DNA of 15,182 nucleotides from Flavobacteriia bacterium. GTDB lineage: Bacteria > Bacteroidota > Bacteroidia > Flavobacteriales > Flavobacteriaceae. This document shows, in pieces, positions 7,806-15,182 of the stretch (position 1 is its first letter; every line of letters starts with the position of its first letter). The stretch is taken from contig QNYL01000266.1 in the NCBI GenBank assembly GCA_003973375.1, positions 1-15,182 on the forward strand, in the 5' to 3' direction. The translations under genes and the position numbers were made by a program. Below the pieces are notes generated by a model. The model was not told the origin of the DNA. It did not search any database and saw only the letters and a list, made by a program, of their open reading frames with translations.

Positions 7806-8225
7806 TTACTTAACTTCAATGAGTTTTGGTTTTTTAACAACCATTTCCTTTTTAGGAAGTTTAATGATCAACTCACCATTTTTATAAGAAGCACTTATTT
7901 TTTCACTGTCTACCAGATCGCTTGGTAAAGTAAAACTTCTTCTGAAAGCATTATAGCTGTATTCTTTTCTTGTGAAGTTATCATTCTTTTCTTCATTTTC
8001 TTCATGTTTTTCTGATGAAATGGTCAGTACATCATCTGTAAGATCAATGTTAAAATCTTTCTTGCTCATTCCGGGAGCAGCTAAACTTACCAGGAATTCA
8101 GTATCGTTTTCTACAATATTTACAGCAGGAACTGTAAATTTAGGTTCGTTATTTGTGTTGATAGTAAGGTCTCTTAACAGTTCATCAAAAATGCTTGGAA
8201 AAACCGGATTTCTTTTTACTAACAT
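7806..8225 (-). CDS. hsp20: Hsp20 / alpha-crystallin-family small heat-shock protein
   Basis: The 139-residue protein is the usual size for bacterial small heat-shock proteins. A short N-terminal arm (1-30, FPSIFDELLRDL) precedes the alpha-crystallin domain at about 32-127, marked by VPAVNIVENDTEFLVSLAAP (the AAPGMSKKDF turn), DVLTISSEK, the charged loop EKHEENEEKNDN, and YKNGELIIKLPK. Ile136-Glu-Val138 near the end is an I-x-I/V motif used for oligomer assembly. Such proteins bind unfolding polypeptides without ATP and pass them to disaggregases such as ClpB, whose gene lies directly upstream on the same strand. The two genes have separate terminators, so they are not one simple operon, but share a palindrome upstream. 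Confidence 0.96.
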   Translation of the reverse strand: MLVKRNPVFPSIFDELLRDLTINTNNEPKFTVPAVNIVENDTEFLVSLAAPGMSKKDFNIDLTDDVLTISSEKHEENEEKNDNFTRKEYSYNAFRRSFTLPSDLVDSEKISASYKNGELIIKLPKKEMVVKKPKLIEVK

Positions 8226-8338
8226 AGCTCTATAATTTTTAGGTTAATATTCAACTTATTTGTTTTACATCTGGTATATTTCAAATAGGATGCCAAAGCA
8301 AAAAACTGACATTTTTACATAAAATAACCTTTATATAA

Positions 8339-8362
8339 TGTCATTTTGACAATTGACTGTCA
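8339..8362. promoter_or_regulatory. Palindromic operator candidate upstream of hsp20
   Basis: TGTCATTTTGACA at 8339-8351 is a perfect TGTCA-N3-TGACA dyad, and TGACTGTCA at 8354-8362 is a second, tighter one. A further TGACA lies at 8307-8311. They sit 114-137 bases before the hsp20 ATG. A near-identical dyad with the same 3-base spacing stands before clpB. No CIRCE (HrcA) element is present. The regulator is unknown. Confidence 0.5.
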
Positions 8363-8380
8363 GTGTGTTATCAGATAAAT

Positions 8381-8410
8381 AAAAAACCCGTTACAATTTT
8401 GCAACGGGTT
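8381..8410 (-). terminator. Rho-independent terminator of clpB
   Basis: On the minus strand AACCCGTTGC (8401-8410) pairs with GTAACGGGTT (8385-8394) around the loop AAAATT, and a run of T follows (8381-8386). One pair is a G-U wobble only on the minus strand, fixing the direction. It lies about 50 bases after the clpB stop and separates clpB from hsp20. Confidence 0.9.
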
Positions 8411-8460
8411 CTGTATTGATGGTAAATATAGGTTTAGTAATATCAGATGTCTAATCTAAA

Positions 8461-11049
8461 TTATTTATTTCTAAAAACGAATTTACCATCAGAAAAATCC
8501 AGTTCTATTTCACTCTGAGCAGTTATTTTTCCTGCCAGAATTTCCTTTGAAAGTTCATTCAGAACTTCTTTTTGGATTACTCTTTTTATCGGACGGGCAC
8601 CAAATTGCGGATTGTATCCTTTATCGGCCAGACTCTTGATCGCTTCTTTTGTAGCTGTAAAGATGATATTCTTTTCTTTTAGCATTTTAGCCAGACTTTT
8701 AATCTGTAATTCAACAATTTTGGTAACTTCCTCTTTATTTAAAGGAGTGAACATAATGATCTCATCAATTCGGTTAAGGAATTCGGGCCTGATATTCTTT
8801 TTCAGTAAGGCAAGCACTTCTTCCTTGGTCTTTTCAATCACTTCATCACGGTTTTCCATATCTATATTTTCAAAATTTTCCTGAATGATATGTGCTCCCA
8901 TGTTGGAGGTCATGATAATGATTGTGTTTCTGAAATCAGCTACACGTCCTTTGTTATCGGTCAGTCTTCCTTCATCGAGTACCTGTAACAGAATGTTAAA
9001 GGTATCCGGATGTGCTTTTTCAATCTCGTCAAGCAGAATTACAGAATAAGGTTTACGTCTTACCGCCTCGGTAAGTTGTCCGCCTTCTTCATAACCTACA
9101 TATCCCGGAGGTGCACCGATCAAACGGCTTACCGCATGTCTTTCCTGATATTCACTCATATCAATCCTGGTCATGGCTGATTCATCATCAAACAGATATT
9201 CTGCTAAAGCTTTGGCAAGTTCAGTTTTACCTACACCGGTTGTTCCTAAGAAGAGGAAGGATCCGATAGGTTTTTTACTGTCTTGTAAACCAGATCGTGA
9301 GCGTCTAACTGCATCAGAAACCGCCTGGATGGCTTCTTCCTGTCCTACAACTCTTTTATGAAGTTCATCTTCAAGTTTTAGAAGTTTCATACGCTCACTT
9401 TGCAACATCTTTTGAACAGGTATTCCGGTCCATTTAGCCACAACTTCGGCAATATCTTCACTGGTTACTTCTTCTTTAATCAGACTTTTCTCCTGGTTTT
9501 GATCCAGTTCAAATAAAAGCTTTTCAAGGCGTTCTTCTTCCTGCTTGATCTTTCCGTAGCGTATCTCAGCTACAAGTCCGTAATTACCTTCGCGTTCAGC
9601 TCTATCAGCCTCAACTTTGTAATTTTCAATATTTTTCTTGGCCTCCTGGATTTTATCGATAATATTTTTCTCACTAATCCATTTGGCGTTGATCTCATTG
9701 CGTTTTTCCTTTAAATTGGCCAGTTCTTCTTTTAATGAGTTGAGTTTTTTATGATCATTCTCTCTTTTAATCGCTTCTATTTCGATCTCCAGCTGCATGA
9801 TCTTTCTGTCGAGAACATCGAGTTCTTCAGGTTTAGAATTGATCTCCATGCGCAATTTGGCTGCAGCTTCATCCATCAGGTCGATAGCCTTATCAGGCAA
9901 AAATCTGTCGGAGATATAGCGTTGCGATAACTCTACCGCAGCGATGATCGCACTGTCTTTGATCTGTACTTTGTGGTGTGTTTCGTACTTATCTTTAATA
10001 CCTCTTAATATAGAGATAGCACTCTCAGTATCGGGTTCGTTAACCATTACTTTCTGGAATCTACGCTCAAGAGCTTTATCTTTTTCAAAATATTTTTGAT
10101 ATTCATCTAAAGTAGTAGCTCCAATGGCTCTCAACTCTCCGCGTGCCAGTGCAGGTTTGAGTATGTTGGCCGCATCCATAGCTCCTTGTCCGCCACCCGC
10201 ACCGATCAGTGTATGGATCTCATCGATAAAGAGTACAATTTCTCCTTCTGCAGAGATCACTTCTTTCACAACGGATTTAAGTCGTTCTTCAAATTCTCCT
10301 TTGTATTTGGCTCCGGCGATTAAAGCTCCCATATCCAGAGAATAAATTACTTTATTCTGCAGATTCTCAGGCACATCTCCCTTAACTATACGGTGTGCCA
10401 GTCCTTCAACGATCGCAGTTTTACCGGTACCGGGTTCTCCGATCAGGATTGGATTGTTCTTGGTTCTTCTGGAGAGGATCTGAAGAATTCTTCTGATCTC
10501 TTCATCTCTTCCTATAACCGGGTCCAGTTTGCCTTCACTGGCCAGCTGATTTAGGTTCTTAGCATATTTATTTAAAGAGTTATAGGTTTCTTCAGCACTT
10601 TGTGAAGTTACCTTAGCACCTTTTCTCAATTCTTCAATGGCGCTTTCAAGTCCTTTTTCGGTAATCCCGTTATCTTTTAATAGCTGTGTAGTTGGTCCTT
10701 TTGATTTCAGGATAGATAGTAATAGATGCTCTAATGAAACATATTCATCTTTCATTTTCTTGGCAATATTACTGGCATCGAGCAACATGGTGTTGGCTGT
10801 TTTAGACAACATCAGTTCACCGCCTTCTACTTTTGGGAAACTTTTGATGATATTCTCAAGTGTTTGCTTGATGATATCAATATTTACCCCCAGTTTATTG
10901 AAAATAAACGGAGCAACGTTTTCATCAACTTCAAAGATACCTTTTAAAATGTGGGCATTCTCAATTTGCTGATGGCCATAACCCTGCGCAATCTGTTGTG
11001 CTTTTTGTATGGCTTCCTGTGATTTTATAGTGAAATTATTAAAGTTCAT
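8461..11049 (-). CDS. clpB: ATP-dependent disaggregase ClpB
   Basis: The 862-residue protein has the complete ClpB plan. Residues 1-145 are the Clp N-terminal repeat domain. The first AAA+ module has Walker A GEPGTGKT (204-211), Walker B with Asp276-Glu277 in VLFIDE, the KYKG pore loop (248-251) and Arg fingers in ALERRFQ. The middle coiled coil of about 405-530, which distinguishes ClpB from ClpA and ClpC, is intact. The second module has GTTGVGKT (602-609), pore loop GYVG (649-652), LLDE (672-675) and sensor 2 GARPIKR (817-823). There is no ClpP-binding loop. ClpB threads aggregated proteins through its hexamer together with DnaK and small heat-shock proteins; hsp20 lies just downstream. 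The ATG at 11049 gives the normal [14 protein letters not shown] start. Confidence 0.98.
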   Translation of the reverse strand: MNFNNFTIKSQEAIQKAQQIAQGYGHQQIENAHILKGIFEVDENVAPFIFNKLGVNIDIIKQTLENIIKSFPKVEGGELMLSKTANTMLLDASNIAKKMKDEYVSLEHLLLSILKSKGPTTQLLKDNGITEKGLESAIEELRKGAKVTSQSAEETYNSLNKYAKNLNQLASEGKLDPVIGRDEEIRRILQILSRRTKNNPILIGEPGTGKTAIVEGLAHRIVKGDVPENLQNKVIYSLDMGALIAGAKYKGEFEERLKSVVKEVISAEGEIVLFIDEIHTLIGAGGGQGAMDAANILKPALARGELRAIGATTLDEYQKYFEKDKALERRFQKVMVNEPDTESAISILRGIKDKYETHHKVQIKDSAIIAAVELSQRYISDRFLPDKAIDLMDEAAAKLRMEINSKPEELDVLDRKIMQLEIEIEAIKRENDHKKLNSLKEELANLKEKRNEINAKWISEKNIIDKIQEAKKNIENYKVEADRAEREGNYGLVAEIRYGKIKQEEERLEKLLFELDQNQEKSLIKEEVTSEDIAEVVAKWTGIPVQKMLQSERMKLLKLEDELHKRVVGQEEAIQAVSDAVRRSRSGLQDSKKPIGSFLFLGTTGVGKTELAKALAEYLFDDESAMTRIDMSEYQERHAVSRLIGAPPGYVGYEEGGQLTEAVRRKPYSVILLDEIEKAHPDTFNILLQVLDEGRLTDNKGRVADFRNTIIIMTSNMGAHIIQENFENIDMENRDEVIEKTKEEVLALLKKNIRPEFLNRIDEIIMFTPLNKEEVTKIVELQIKSLAKMLKEKNIIFTATKEAIKSLADKGYNPQFGARPIKRVIQKEVLNELSKEILAGKITAQSEIELDFSDGKFVFRNK

Positions 11050-11119
11050 ATTGTTATATTTTTTAGGTTCATAAGGTTGAAGTCAAATTACGTTCCATTA
11101 TAAAAAATGGCTCTAAACA

Positions 11120-11163
11120 CGTCAAATTGACATAGTTATTTTGTTTTAGCTGCCGTTTTGACG
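11120..11163. promoter_or_regulatory. Palindromic operator candidate upstream of clpB
   Basis: CGTCAAATTGACA at 11120-11132 is a CGTCA-N3-TGACA dyad, 71-83 bases before the clpB ATG. A further half-site TTTTGACG lies at 11156-11163 and GTCAAATTACG begins at 11082. The dyad aligns with TGTCATTTTGACA upstream of hsp20 under a consensus YGTCAWWTTGACA, so a shared heat-shock or stress regulator is plausible. No CIRCE element is visible. Confidence 0.5.
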
Positions 11164-11188
11164 TTTAAATTATTATTGGAGAATAAAA

Positions 11189-11238
11189 GTCTATTTTTAT
11201 AGACAAATAATTCAGGGATTTTCTTTTAAAATCCTTTT
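11189..11238 (+). promoter_or_regulatory. Two tandem hairpins in the leader of the ytxJ-like gene
   Basis: GTCTAT-TTTT-ATAGAC (11189-11204) is a perfect six-pair stem. GGATTTT-CTTTT-AAAATCC (11216-11234) is a perfect seven-pair stem followed by TTTT, ending just before the ATG at 11242. The second looks like a weak terminator in the plus direction. It could limit transcription into the ytxJ-like gene or hinder its translation. Confidence 0.4.
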
Positions 11239-11241
11239 CAG

Positions 11242-11535
11242 ATGATAATTGTATACAAGATACGAAAATTAACTCAACAATCACCGTCTTTTGCAATGGT
11301 CTTAATTTTTAAGCACAGCACGAGATGCAGAATCAGTAAGATGGTTTTAAGAAGATTTGAAAAGGAGACTTTGCCGGATATGGTCAATACAGAGATCTAT
11401 CTTTTGGATCTGATCCGGTACCGGGAAATATCAGATAAAATTTCAGAAGTTTTCAATTTAAAGCATCAATCCCCTCAGTTGATTCTGATAAAAAAGGGAA
11501 GCCTGTTTTTGAAGCTTCCCATTATAATATTTTAG
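11242..11535 (+). CDS. ytxJ: YtxJ-like bacillithiol-linked thiol protein, probably truncated
   Basis: The 97-residue frame contains IFKHSTRCRISKMVLRRFE with a single cysteine at Cys29, then YLLDLIRYREISDKISEVF, LKHQSPQLILIKKG. These are the hallmarks of the YtxJ family, thioredoxin-fold proteins with a KHSTxC active site found in bacillithiol users; Pro78 in HQSPQ is the cis-proline position. Members are usually somewhat longer, with more sequence before KHSTRC and an end like GKxVYxxSHxxI. Here the last dozen residues (SLFLKLPIIIF) do not fit and are encoded by the hairpin that terminates fahA. A stop lies five codons before the ATG, so the short N-terminus is real unless there is a frameshift. 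I infer a 3'-truncated, perhaps dying gene. ATG at 11299 is an alternative start giving only 79 residues. Confidence 0.6.
   Translation: MIIVYKIRKLTQQSPSFAMVLIFKHSTRCRISKMVLRRFEKETLPDMVNTEIYLLDLIRYREISDKISEVFNLKHQSPQLILIKKGSLFLKLPIIIF
11490..11520 (-). terminator. Rho-independent terminator of fahA, inside the ytxJ-like frame
   Basis: On the minus strand GGGAAGC (11514-11520) pairs perfectly with GCTTCCC (11496-11502) over an 11-base loop and is followed by six T (11490-11495). It begins 29 bases after the fahA stop. It overlaps the last 15 codons of the convergent ytxJ-like frame. Read on the plus strand it is followed by ATTATAATATTTT, so it could also weakly serve that gene. Confidence 0.88.
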
Positions 11536-11548
11536 AATTTAAGTTTGA

Positions 11549-12835
11549 TCATTCTCCTGAATATTTAGCTTTTCTGAGCCGGGCCTTACATTCTCCAAAA
11601 CCGATTCTTATTTCATCATTTTCACAATAGCCTCTTAAAATAACAGTATCGCCATCTTCAAGAAATCTTCTTTCACTACCGTCTTTCAGTTTAACAGGTT
11701 TGGTACCTTTCCACGAAAGTTCAAGTAAAGAGCCGTAATTATTTTTTTTAGGGCCTGATATGGTGCCACTGCCAAAAAGGTCTCCGGTTCTGATATTGCA
11801 TCCGCTGATTGTATGATGCGCAAGTTGCTGGTAAATAGTCCAGTACAGATATTTAAAATTGGTATTACAAACTACAGTTTCTTTTTGTTTCTTAGGTTTT
11901 ATGCCTGCTTCAAGATGAATATCATAAGTGTTCTTACCTTCCTGTTGCAAATAGGGAAAGGGCTCAGGATCCTGAACTACATTTTCTGTTCTGAAAGCCT
12001 GAAGGGCATCCATGGTAACAATCCATGGGGAAATGGTAGTTGCAAAATTCTTTGAAGCAAAAGGTCCTAAAGGTGTTGATTCAAAGGCCTGAATATCTCT
12101 TGCACTCCAGTCATTGAGTAAAACCATCCCAAAAATATATTCTGCGGCTTCTTCTACAGAGATCTGTTTTCCCAGTTTATTGCCATCGGTTGTGATAAAA
12201 CCCATTTCAACTTCAAAGTCAACCAGTTTAGAAGGTCCGAAAACGGGAGCATCTTTGCCTGCAGGTTTCATCTGACCGTAAGGTCGACGAATATTTTTTC
12301 CGGAAACCACTACCGAAGAGGATCTTCCGTGATAGGCCAGAGGCATGTGCAGCCAGTTGTCAGGCAGGTTATTTTTAGAATCGAAGAACATCTTGCCCAC
12401 ATTTACCGCATGTTCCCTGCTGGAATAAAAATCGGTATAATCACAAAGATCAACAGGAAGGAGCATTTCCACATCATCAATATCAAAAATGATATCTGCC
12501 CTGTGTTTTTTATTGTTCTTTAATTTGGAGTTTTCCATATCAAAAATATCTGCAATACGATTTCTTACAAGCCTCCAGGTGATTCTTCCATCGGCGATAA
12601 AATCATTCAGAGAATCCTGCATAAATATATCCTCGGTTAGCGGAATCCCTTCAAAATAACCGAGTTGATGCATAGCTGCCAGATCAATGGCATAGTCGCC
12701 AATCCGTGAACCAATGGTAATGATGTCATCTTTTGTGAGAAAAACACCAAAGGGTATATTCTGAATGGGAAAATCGGATTTTTTTTTCACTTTAAGCCAT
12801 GATTTACGGCCCGGATCGTTTGCAGTTATTTTCAT
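11549..12835 (-). CDS. fahA: Fumarylacetoacetase
   Basis: The 428-residue enzyme cleaves fumarylacetoacetate to fumarate and acetoacetate, the last step of tyrosine and phenylalanine breakdown through homogentisate. It aligns with the mouse enzyme at a constant offset of nine: metal ligands Asp135 (TDFYSSREHA), Glu208 and Glu210 (DFEVEMGF) and Asp242 (NDWSARDIQ), catalytic His142, and Lys262 (ASKNFATT). MPLAYHGRSSSVV and GDLFGSGTISGP are also typical. Residues 1-120 match the N-terminal SH3-like domain. No other tyrosine-degradation gene is in the window. It is divergent from glyA across 115 bases, with its own -7 box and terminator, so it is probably a single-gene transcript. Confidence 0.97.
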   Translation of the reverse strand: MKITANDPGRKSWLKVKKKSDFPIQNIPFGVFLTKDDIITIGSRIGDYAIDLAAMHQLGYFEGIPLTEDIFMQDSLNDFIADGRITWRLVRNRIADIFDMENSKLKNNKKHRADIIFDIDDVEMLLPVDLCDYTDFYSSREHAVNVGKMFFDSKNNLPDNWLHMPLAYHGRSSSVVVSGKNIRRPYGQMKPAGKDAPVFGPSKLVDFEVEMGFITTDGNKLGKQISVEEAAEYIFGMVLLNDWSARDIQAFESTPLGPFASKNFATTISPWIVTMDALQAFRTENVVQDPEPFPYLQQEGKNTYDIHLEAGIKPKKQKETVVCNTNFKYLYWTIYQQLAHHTISGCNIRTGDLFGSGTISGPKKNNYGSLLELSWKGTKPVKLKDGSERRFLEDGDTVILRGYCENDEIRIGFGECKARLRKAKYSGE

Positions 12836-12871
12836 AATGAGAAGTTTGTTAAAGCATTTAAATATTTACTT

Positions 12872-12879
12872 CAAATATA
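12872..12879 (-). promoter_or_regulatory. fahA -7 box TATATTTG
   Basis: On the minus strand TATATTTG fits TAnnTTTG exactly and lies 37 bases before the fahA ATG, giving a leader of about 30 bases. No clear -33 TTTG was found. Confidence 0.45.
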
Positions 12880-12911
12880 TAAGTTTCTCTTAATATGAAG
12901 TATGAATTTAT

Positions 12912-12919
12912 TACTTTTG
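12912..12919 (+). promoter_or_regulatory. glyA -7 box TACTTTTG
   Basis: TACTTTTG is identical to the tatD box and exact for TAnnTTTG. It lies 31 bases before the glyA ATG, predicting a short leader of about 25 bases, too short for a riboswitch. Confidence 0.5.
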
Positions 12920-12950
12920 CTGAAATTTATTAAAACATAATTTATTTAGG

Positions 12951-14225
12951 ATGCAAAGAGATCAGCAATTATTCGATTTAATCATTGACGAGCAGGAAAG
13001 ACAGACCACAGGTCTGGAATTGATCGCCTCGGAAAACTATGTAAGTGATCAGGTTCTGGAAGCAGCAGGATCAGTTTTAACCAACAAATATGCCGAAGGA
13101 TATCCGGAAAAAAGATATTACGGAGGATGTGAGGTGGTTGATCAGGTGGAACAGCTGGCTATTGACAGAGCCAAAGCCCTTTACGGAGCTGAATATGTGA
13201 ATGTACAACCTCATTCAGGTTCTCAGGCAAATGCCGCAGCATATCAGGCCGTACTTCAGCCGGGAGATGCTATTCTGGGGTTTGACCTTTCACATGGAGG
13301 GCATTTAACACATGGTTCTTCTGTAAATTTTTCAGGAAAACTTTACAAGCCGTATTTTTATGGTGTTGAAAAAGAAACCGGTGTATTAAACTACGATAAA
13401 ATTCAGGAAACTGCTTTAAAAGTAAAACCAAAACTGATCATTGCCGGTGCTTCTGCCTACAGCAGGGATATCGATTTTAAACGTTTCAGAGAAATTGCCG
13501 ACAGTGTAGGAGCGATCTTACTGGCAGATATTTCTCATCCCTCAGGGATGATCGCCAAAGGAATTTTAAACGATCCGATGCCTCATTGCCATATTGTAAC
13601 CACAACCACACATAAAACTTTGAGAGGCCCAAGAGGAGGAATGATCATGATGGGTAAGGATTTTGAGAATCCTTTTGGATTAAAAACACCCAAAGGAAAG
13701 ACCAAGATGATGAGTACTTTACTGAATTCTGCTGTTTTCCCCGGTACACAGGGAGGGCCGCTTGAGCATATCATTGCTGCCAAAGCGGTTGCTTTTGGAG
13801 AAGCTTTAAGTGATGAATTTCTGCATTATCAGATTCAGGTAAAAAAGAATGCGGCAGCTATGGCCAAAGCTTTGGTTGAAAAGGGATATGATATCATCTC
13901 GGGAGGAACAGACAACCACATGATGCTGATCGATCTCAGAAATAAAAATATCAGTGGTAAGCAGGCAGAAAATGCTCTGGTTGCAGCACATATTACCGTT
14001 AATAAGAATATGGTTCCTTTTGATGACAAATCACCATTTATCACTTCAGGTATACGTATCGGTTCTGCCGCTGTAACTACCCGTGGAATGAAGGAAGATG
14101 AGATGCAGATCATCGTTGATCTGATTGATGAGGTGATTGCAAATTTTGAAAACGAAGATATTTTAAAAGCTGTATCCGGCAAGGTAAATGACTTGATGCA
14201 GGACAGACCGCTTTTTATGTGGTAA
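12951..14225 (+). CDS. glyA: Serine hydroxymethyltransferase
   Basis: The 424-residue PLP enzyme interconverts serine and glycine while passing a one-carbon unit to tetrahydrofolate. [10 protein letters not shown] (Glu28) and [17 protein letters not shown] give the substrate and folate site. HSGSQAN (88-94) binds the PLP phosphate, Asp193 in [10 protein letters not shown] contacts the pyridine ring, and Lys222 in [14 protein letters not shown] is the Schiff-base lysine. [17 protein letters not shown] and the C-terminal [15 protein letters not shown] are also standard. DISHPSG replaces the more widespread DMAHxAGL. The protein is full length; the ATG at 12951 follows TTTAGG and gives the normal short N-terminal helix. 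It ends with two hairpins, the second a terminator. Confidence 0.98.
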   Translation: MQRDQQLFDLIIDEQERQTTGLELIASENYVSDQVLEAAGSVLTNKYAEGYPEKRYYGGCEVVDQVEQLAIDRAKALYGAEYVNVQPHSGSQANAAAYQAVLQPGDAILGFDLSHGGHLTHGSSVNFSGKLYKPYFYGVEKETGVLNYDKIQETALKVKPKLIIAGASAYSRDIDFKRFREIADSVGAILLADISHPSGMIAKGILNDPMPHCHIVTTTTHKTLRGPRGGMIMMGKDFENPFGLKTPKGKTKMMSTLLNSAVFPGTQGGPLEHIIAAKAVAFGEALSDEFLHYQIQVKKNAAAMAKALVEKGYDIISGGTDNHMMLIDLRNKNISGKQAENALVAAHITVNKNMVPFDDKSPFITSGIRIGSAAVTTRGMKEDEMQIIVDLIDEVIANFENEDILKAVSGKVNDLMQDRPLFMW

Positions 14226-14231
14226 AGAAAT

Positions 14232-14296
14232 AATAACCTTTGTTATTTGATTTTAAGGCATTTAATCTTATATTTATAGGGTTAAATGCTTTTTTT
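14232..14296 (+). terminator. glyA terminator, touching the next start codon
   Basis: A small hairpin AATAAC-CTTT-GTTATT (14232-14247) follows the glyA stop. Then GCATTTAATC (14258-14267) pairs with GGGTTAAATGC (14280-14289 plus one wobble) over a 12-base loop, followed by seven T (14290-14296). The T run ends exactly at the ATG of the next gene, so the same structure may act as a leader attenuator for it. Confidence 0.75.
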
Positions 14297-15182
14297 ATGG
14301 GGTATCAGAAGGTAAAAGAGATCTCAGGTCTGAAAGACCAGCAGGAATTTCTGTCGCATCTCCTACACGATATAGAAGCTTTGGAGATTATGTCTCGAAA
14401 GGGAATGTTTGAAAAAGGAACGGTCAGACTAGGAGCTGAGCAGGAACTCTGTTTGGTGGATAAGAATTTCAGACCTTCCAAAAAAGCACTGGAAGTGCTG
14501 GAAAAGATCGATGATGAACATTTTACTACCGAGCTGGCTCTTTTTAACTTAGAGATCAATCTGGATCCTTTGGTTTACTCGGGCAAATGCTTTTCTGAAA
14601 TGGAAAAGCGTCTTAACAGTTTACTTAAAAAGGTGAGAAAAGCAGCAGAGAATACAGAGCAGAATAAAATTGTACTTACCGGAATACTGCCTACCATTAA
14701 AAAGAACAACCTCGTTTTTGAAAATATTACGCCTTTTGACCGCTACAGAATACTTAACCGTATTTTAAGAAAGATAAGAGGAGATGATTTTAAATTGCAT
14801 ATCAAAGGAGTGGATGAATTGATCGTAACTCATGAAACAATTCTTTTTGAAGCCTGCAATACCAGTTTCCAGATCCATTTGCAGATGGATCCGGATACCA
14901 TAGTAGATAAATTCAACTGGGCACAGCTTATTGCAGGTCCGGTATTGGCAGTAAGCAGCAATTCACCACTTTTAATGGGCAGGGAATTGTGGAGTGAAAC
15001 CCGTATAGCACTTTTTCAGCAGAGCCTGGATGTACGTAATGTTTCTTATTTGTTAAGAGGGCAAAAAGCGAGGGTTTCCTTTGGAAGTTTCTGGGTAAAA
15101 GAATCGATCCTCGAATTGTATAAAGATGATATTGCCCGTTATCCCCCGATTATTACAACAGATTTTAAAGAAGATTCCTTAA
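14297..15182 (+). CDS. GCS2-family glutamate-cysteine ligase-like enzyme, 3' end outside window
   Basis: The frame is open from ATG at 14297 to the right edge (295 codons). It carries features of the GCS2 (YbdK-type carboxylate-amine ligase) family: LGAEQELCLVD (46-55, the GxExE metal and ATP site), FNLEINLDP (83-91), FEACNTSFQIHLQ (184-196) and SSNSPLLMGRELWSETR (220-236). Known members join glutamate to cysteine or another amine with ATP. The product here is not fixed: it could feed thiol synthesis or modify another molecule, and any C-terminal domain is beyond the window. The 5' end is odd because the start codon is preceded by TTTTTTT, the U tract of the glyA terminator hairpin. Internal ATGs at codons 32 and 37 would remove the conserved-looking first helix, so I keep 14297. 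Confidence 0.85.
   Translation, partial: MGYQKVKEISGLKDQQEFLSHLLHDIEALEIMSRKGMFEKGTVRLGAEQELCLVDKNFRPSKKALEVLEKIDDEHFTTELALFNLEINLDPLVYSGKCFSEMEKRLNSLLKKVRKAAENTEQNKIVLTGILPTIKKNNLVFENITPFDRYRILNRILRKIRGDDFKLHIKGVDELIVTHETILFEACNTSFQIHLQMDPDTIVDKFNWAQLIAGPVLAVSSNSPLLMGRELWSETRIALFQQSLDVRNVSYLLRGQKARVSFGSFWVKESILELYKDDIARYPPIITTDFKEDSL

Noticed and set aside
8226..8338. A standard TAnnTTTG promoter for hsp20
   Set aside because: Only partial matches such as CCTATTTG were found; nothing with both boxes at proper spacing.
10124..10972. Plus-strand open frames opposite clpB, rich in Ser and Leu
   Set aside because: Mirror images of ClpB codons; the composition is what antisense reading of a conserved gene gives.
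12836..12950. Riboswitch (glycine or folate type) before glyA
   Set aside because: The predicted leader is about 25 bases, too short, and no conserved riboswitch core is visible.
13583..14182. Minus-strand open frames opposite glyA
   Set aside because: Antisense shadows of SHMT; no promoter or domain supports them.
1..15182. CRISPR array, tRNA, rRNA, insertion sequence, integrase, phage or toxin-antitoxin genes
   Set aside because: No regularly spaced repeats, no tRNA-like cloverleaf and no transposase or recombinase motifs were seen on either strand.

Overview
The window looks like chromosome of a low-GC member of the Bacteroidota, most likely a flavobacterium. Several things point there. 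There is a TonB-dependent receptor with an N-terminal carboxypeptidase-regulatory-like domain. There is a very large outer-membrane protein with SprA-like sequence motifs. Four genes have -7 boxes of the TAnnTTTG type used by Bacteroidota. Shine-Dalgarno sequences are mostly absent. ClpB, Hsp20, SHMT, FahA and the GCS2-type ligase all have a flavobacterial flavour. The genus cannot be fixed by reading alone.

Layout. 1-1899 (-): TonB-dependent receptor, cut by the left edge. 2029-2367 (-): ArsC-type reductase, divergent from 2534-3301 (+) tatD. A 34-codon relic of an O6-methylguanine-DNA methyltransferase overlaps the tatD stop. 3455-6874 (+): an 1139-residue secreted, probably outer-membrane, protein with a TTG start. 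6984-7077: a large imperfect inverted repeat between convergent genes. 7092-7478 (-): small lipoprotein. 7479-7805: AT-rich gap holding a possible gene relic and the hsp20 terminator. 7806-8225 (-) hsp20 and 8461-11049 (-) clpB are a heat-shock pair, each with its own terminator, and they share a palindrome YGTCA-N3-TGACA in their upstream regions. 11242-11535 (+): YtxJ-like thiol protein whose 3' end runs through the fahA terminator. 11549-12835 (-) fahA is divergent from 12951-14225 (+) glyA. 14297-15182 (+): GCS2-family glutamate-cysteine-ligase-like enzyme, cut by the right edge; its start codon directly abuts the terminator hairpin behind glyA.

How the genes fit together. This is mostly housekeeping and envelope sequence, not a mobile island: no transposase, integrase, phage gene, tRNA, rRNA or CRISPR array was found. 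Three thiol-related genes (arsC-like, ytxJ-like, GCS2-like) are scattered through it but do not form an operon. hsp20 and clpB are the clearest functional pair (holdase plus disaggregase).

No convincing new multi-gene system is visible. The points most worth a second look are the shared clpB/hsp20 operator candidate, the two decayed or truncated genes (MGMT relic and YtxJ-like), the uncharacterised large surface protein, and the structured intergenic repeat.
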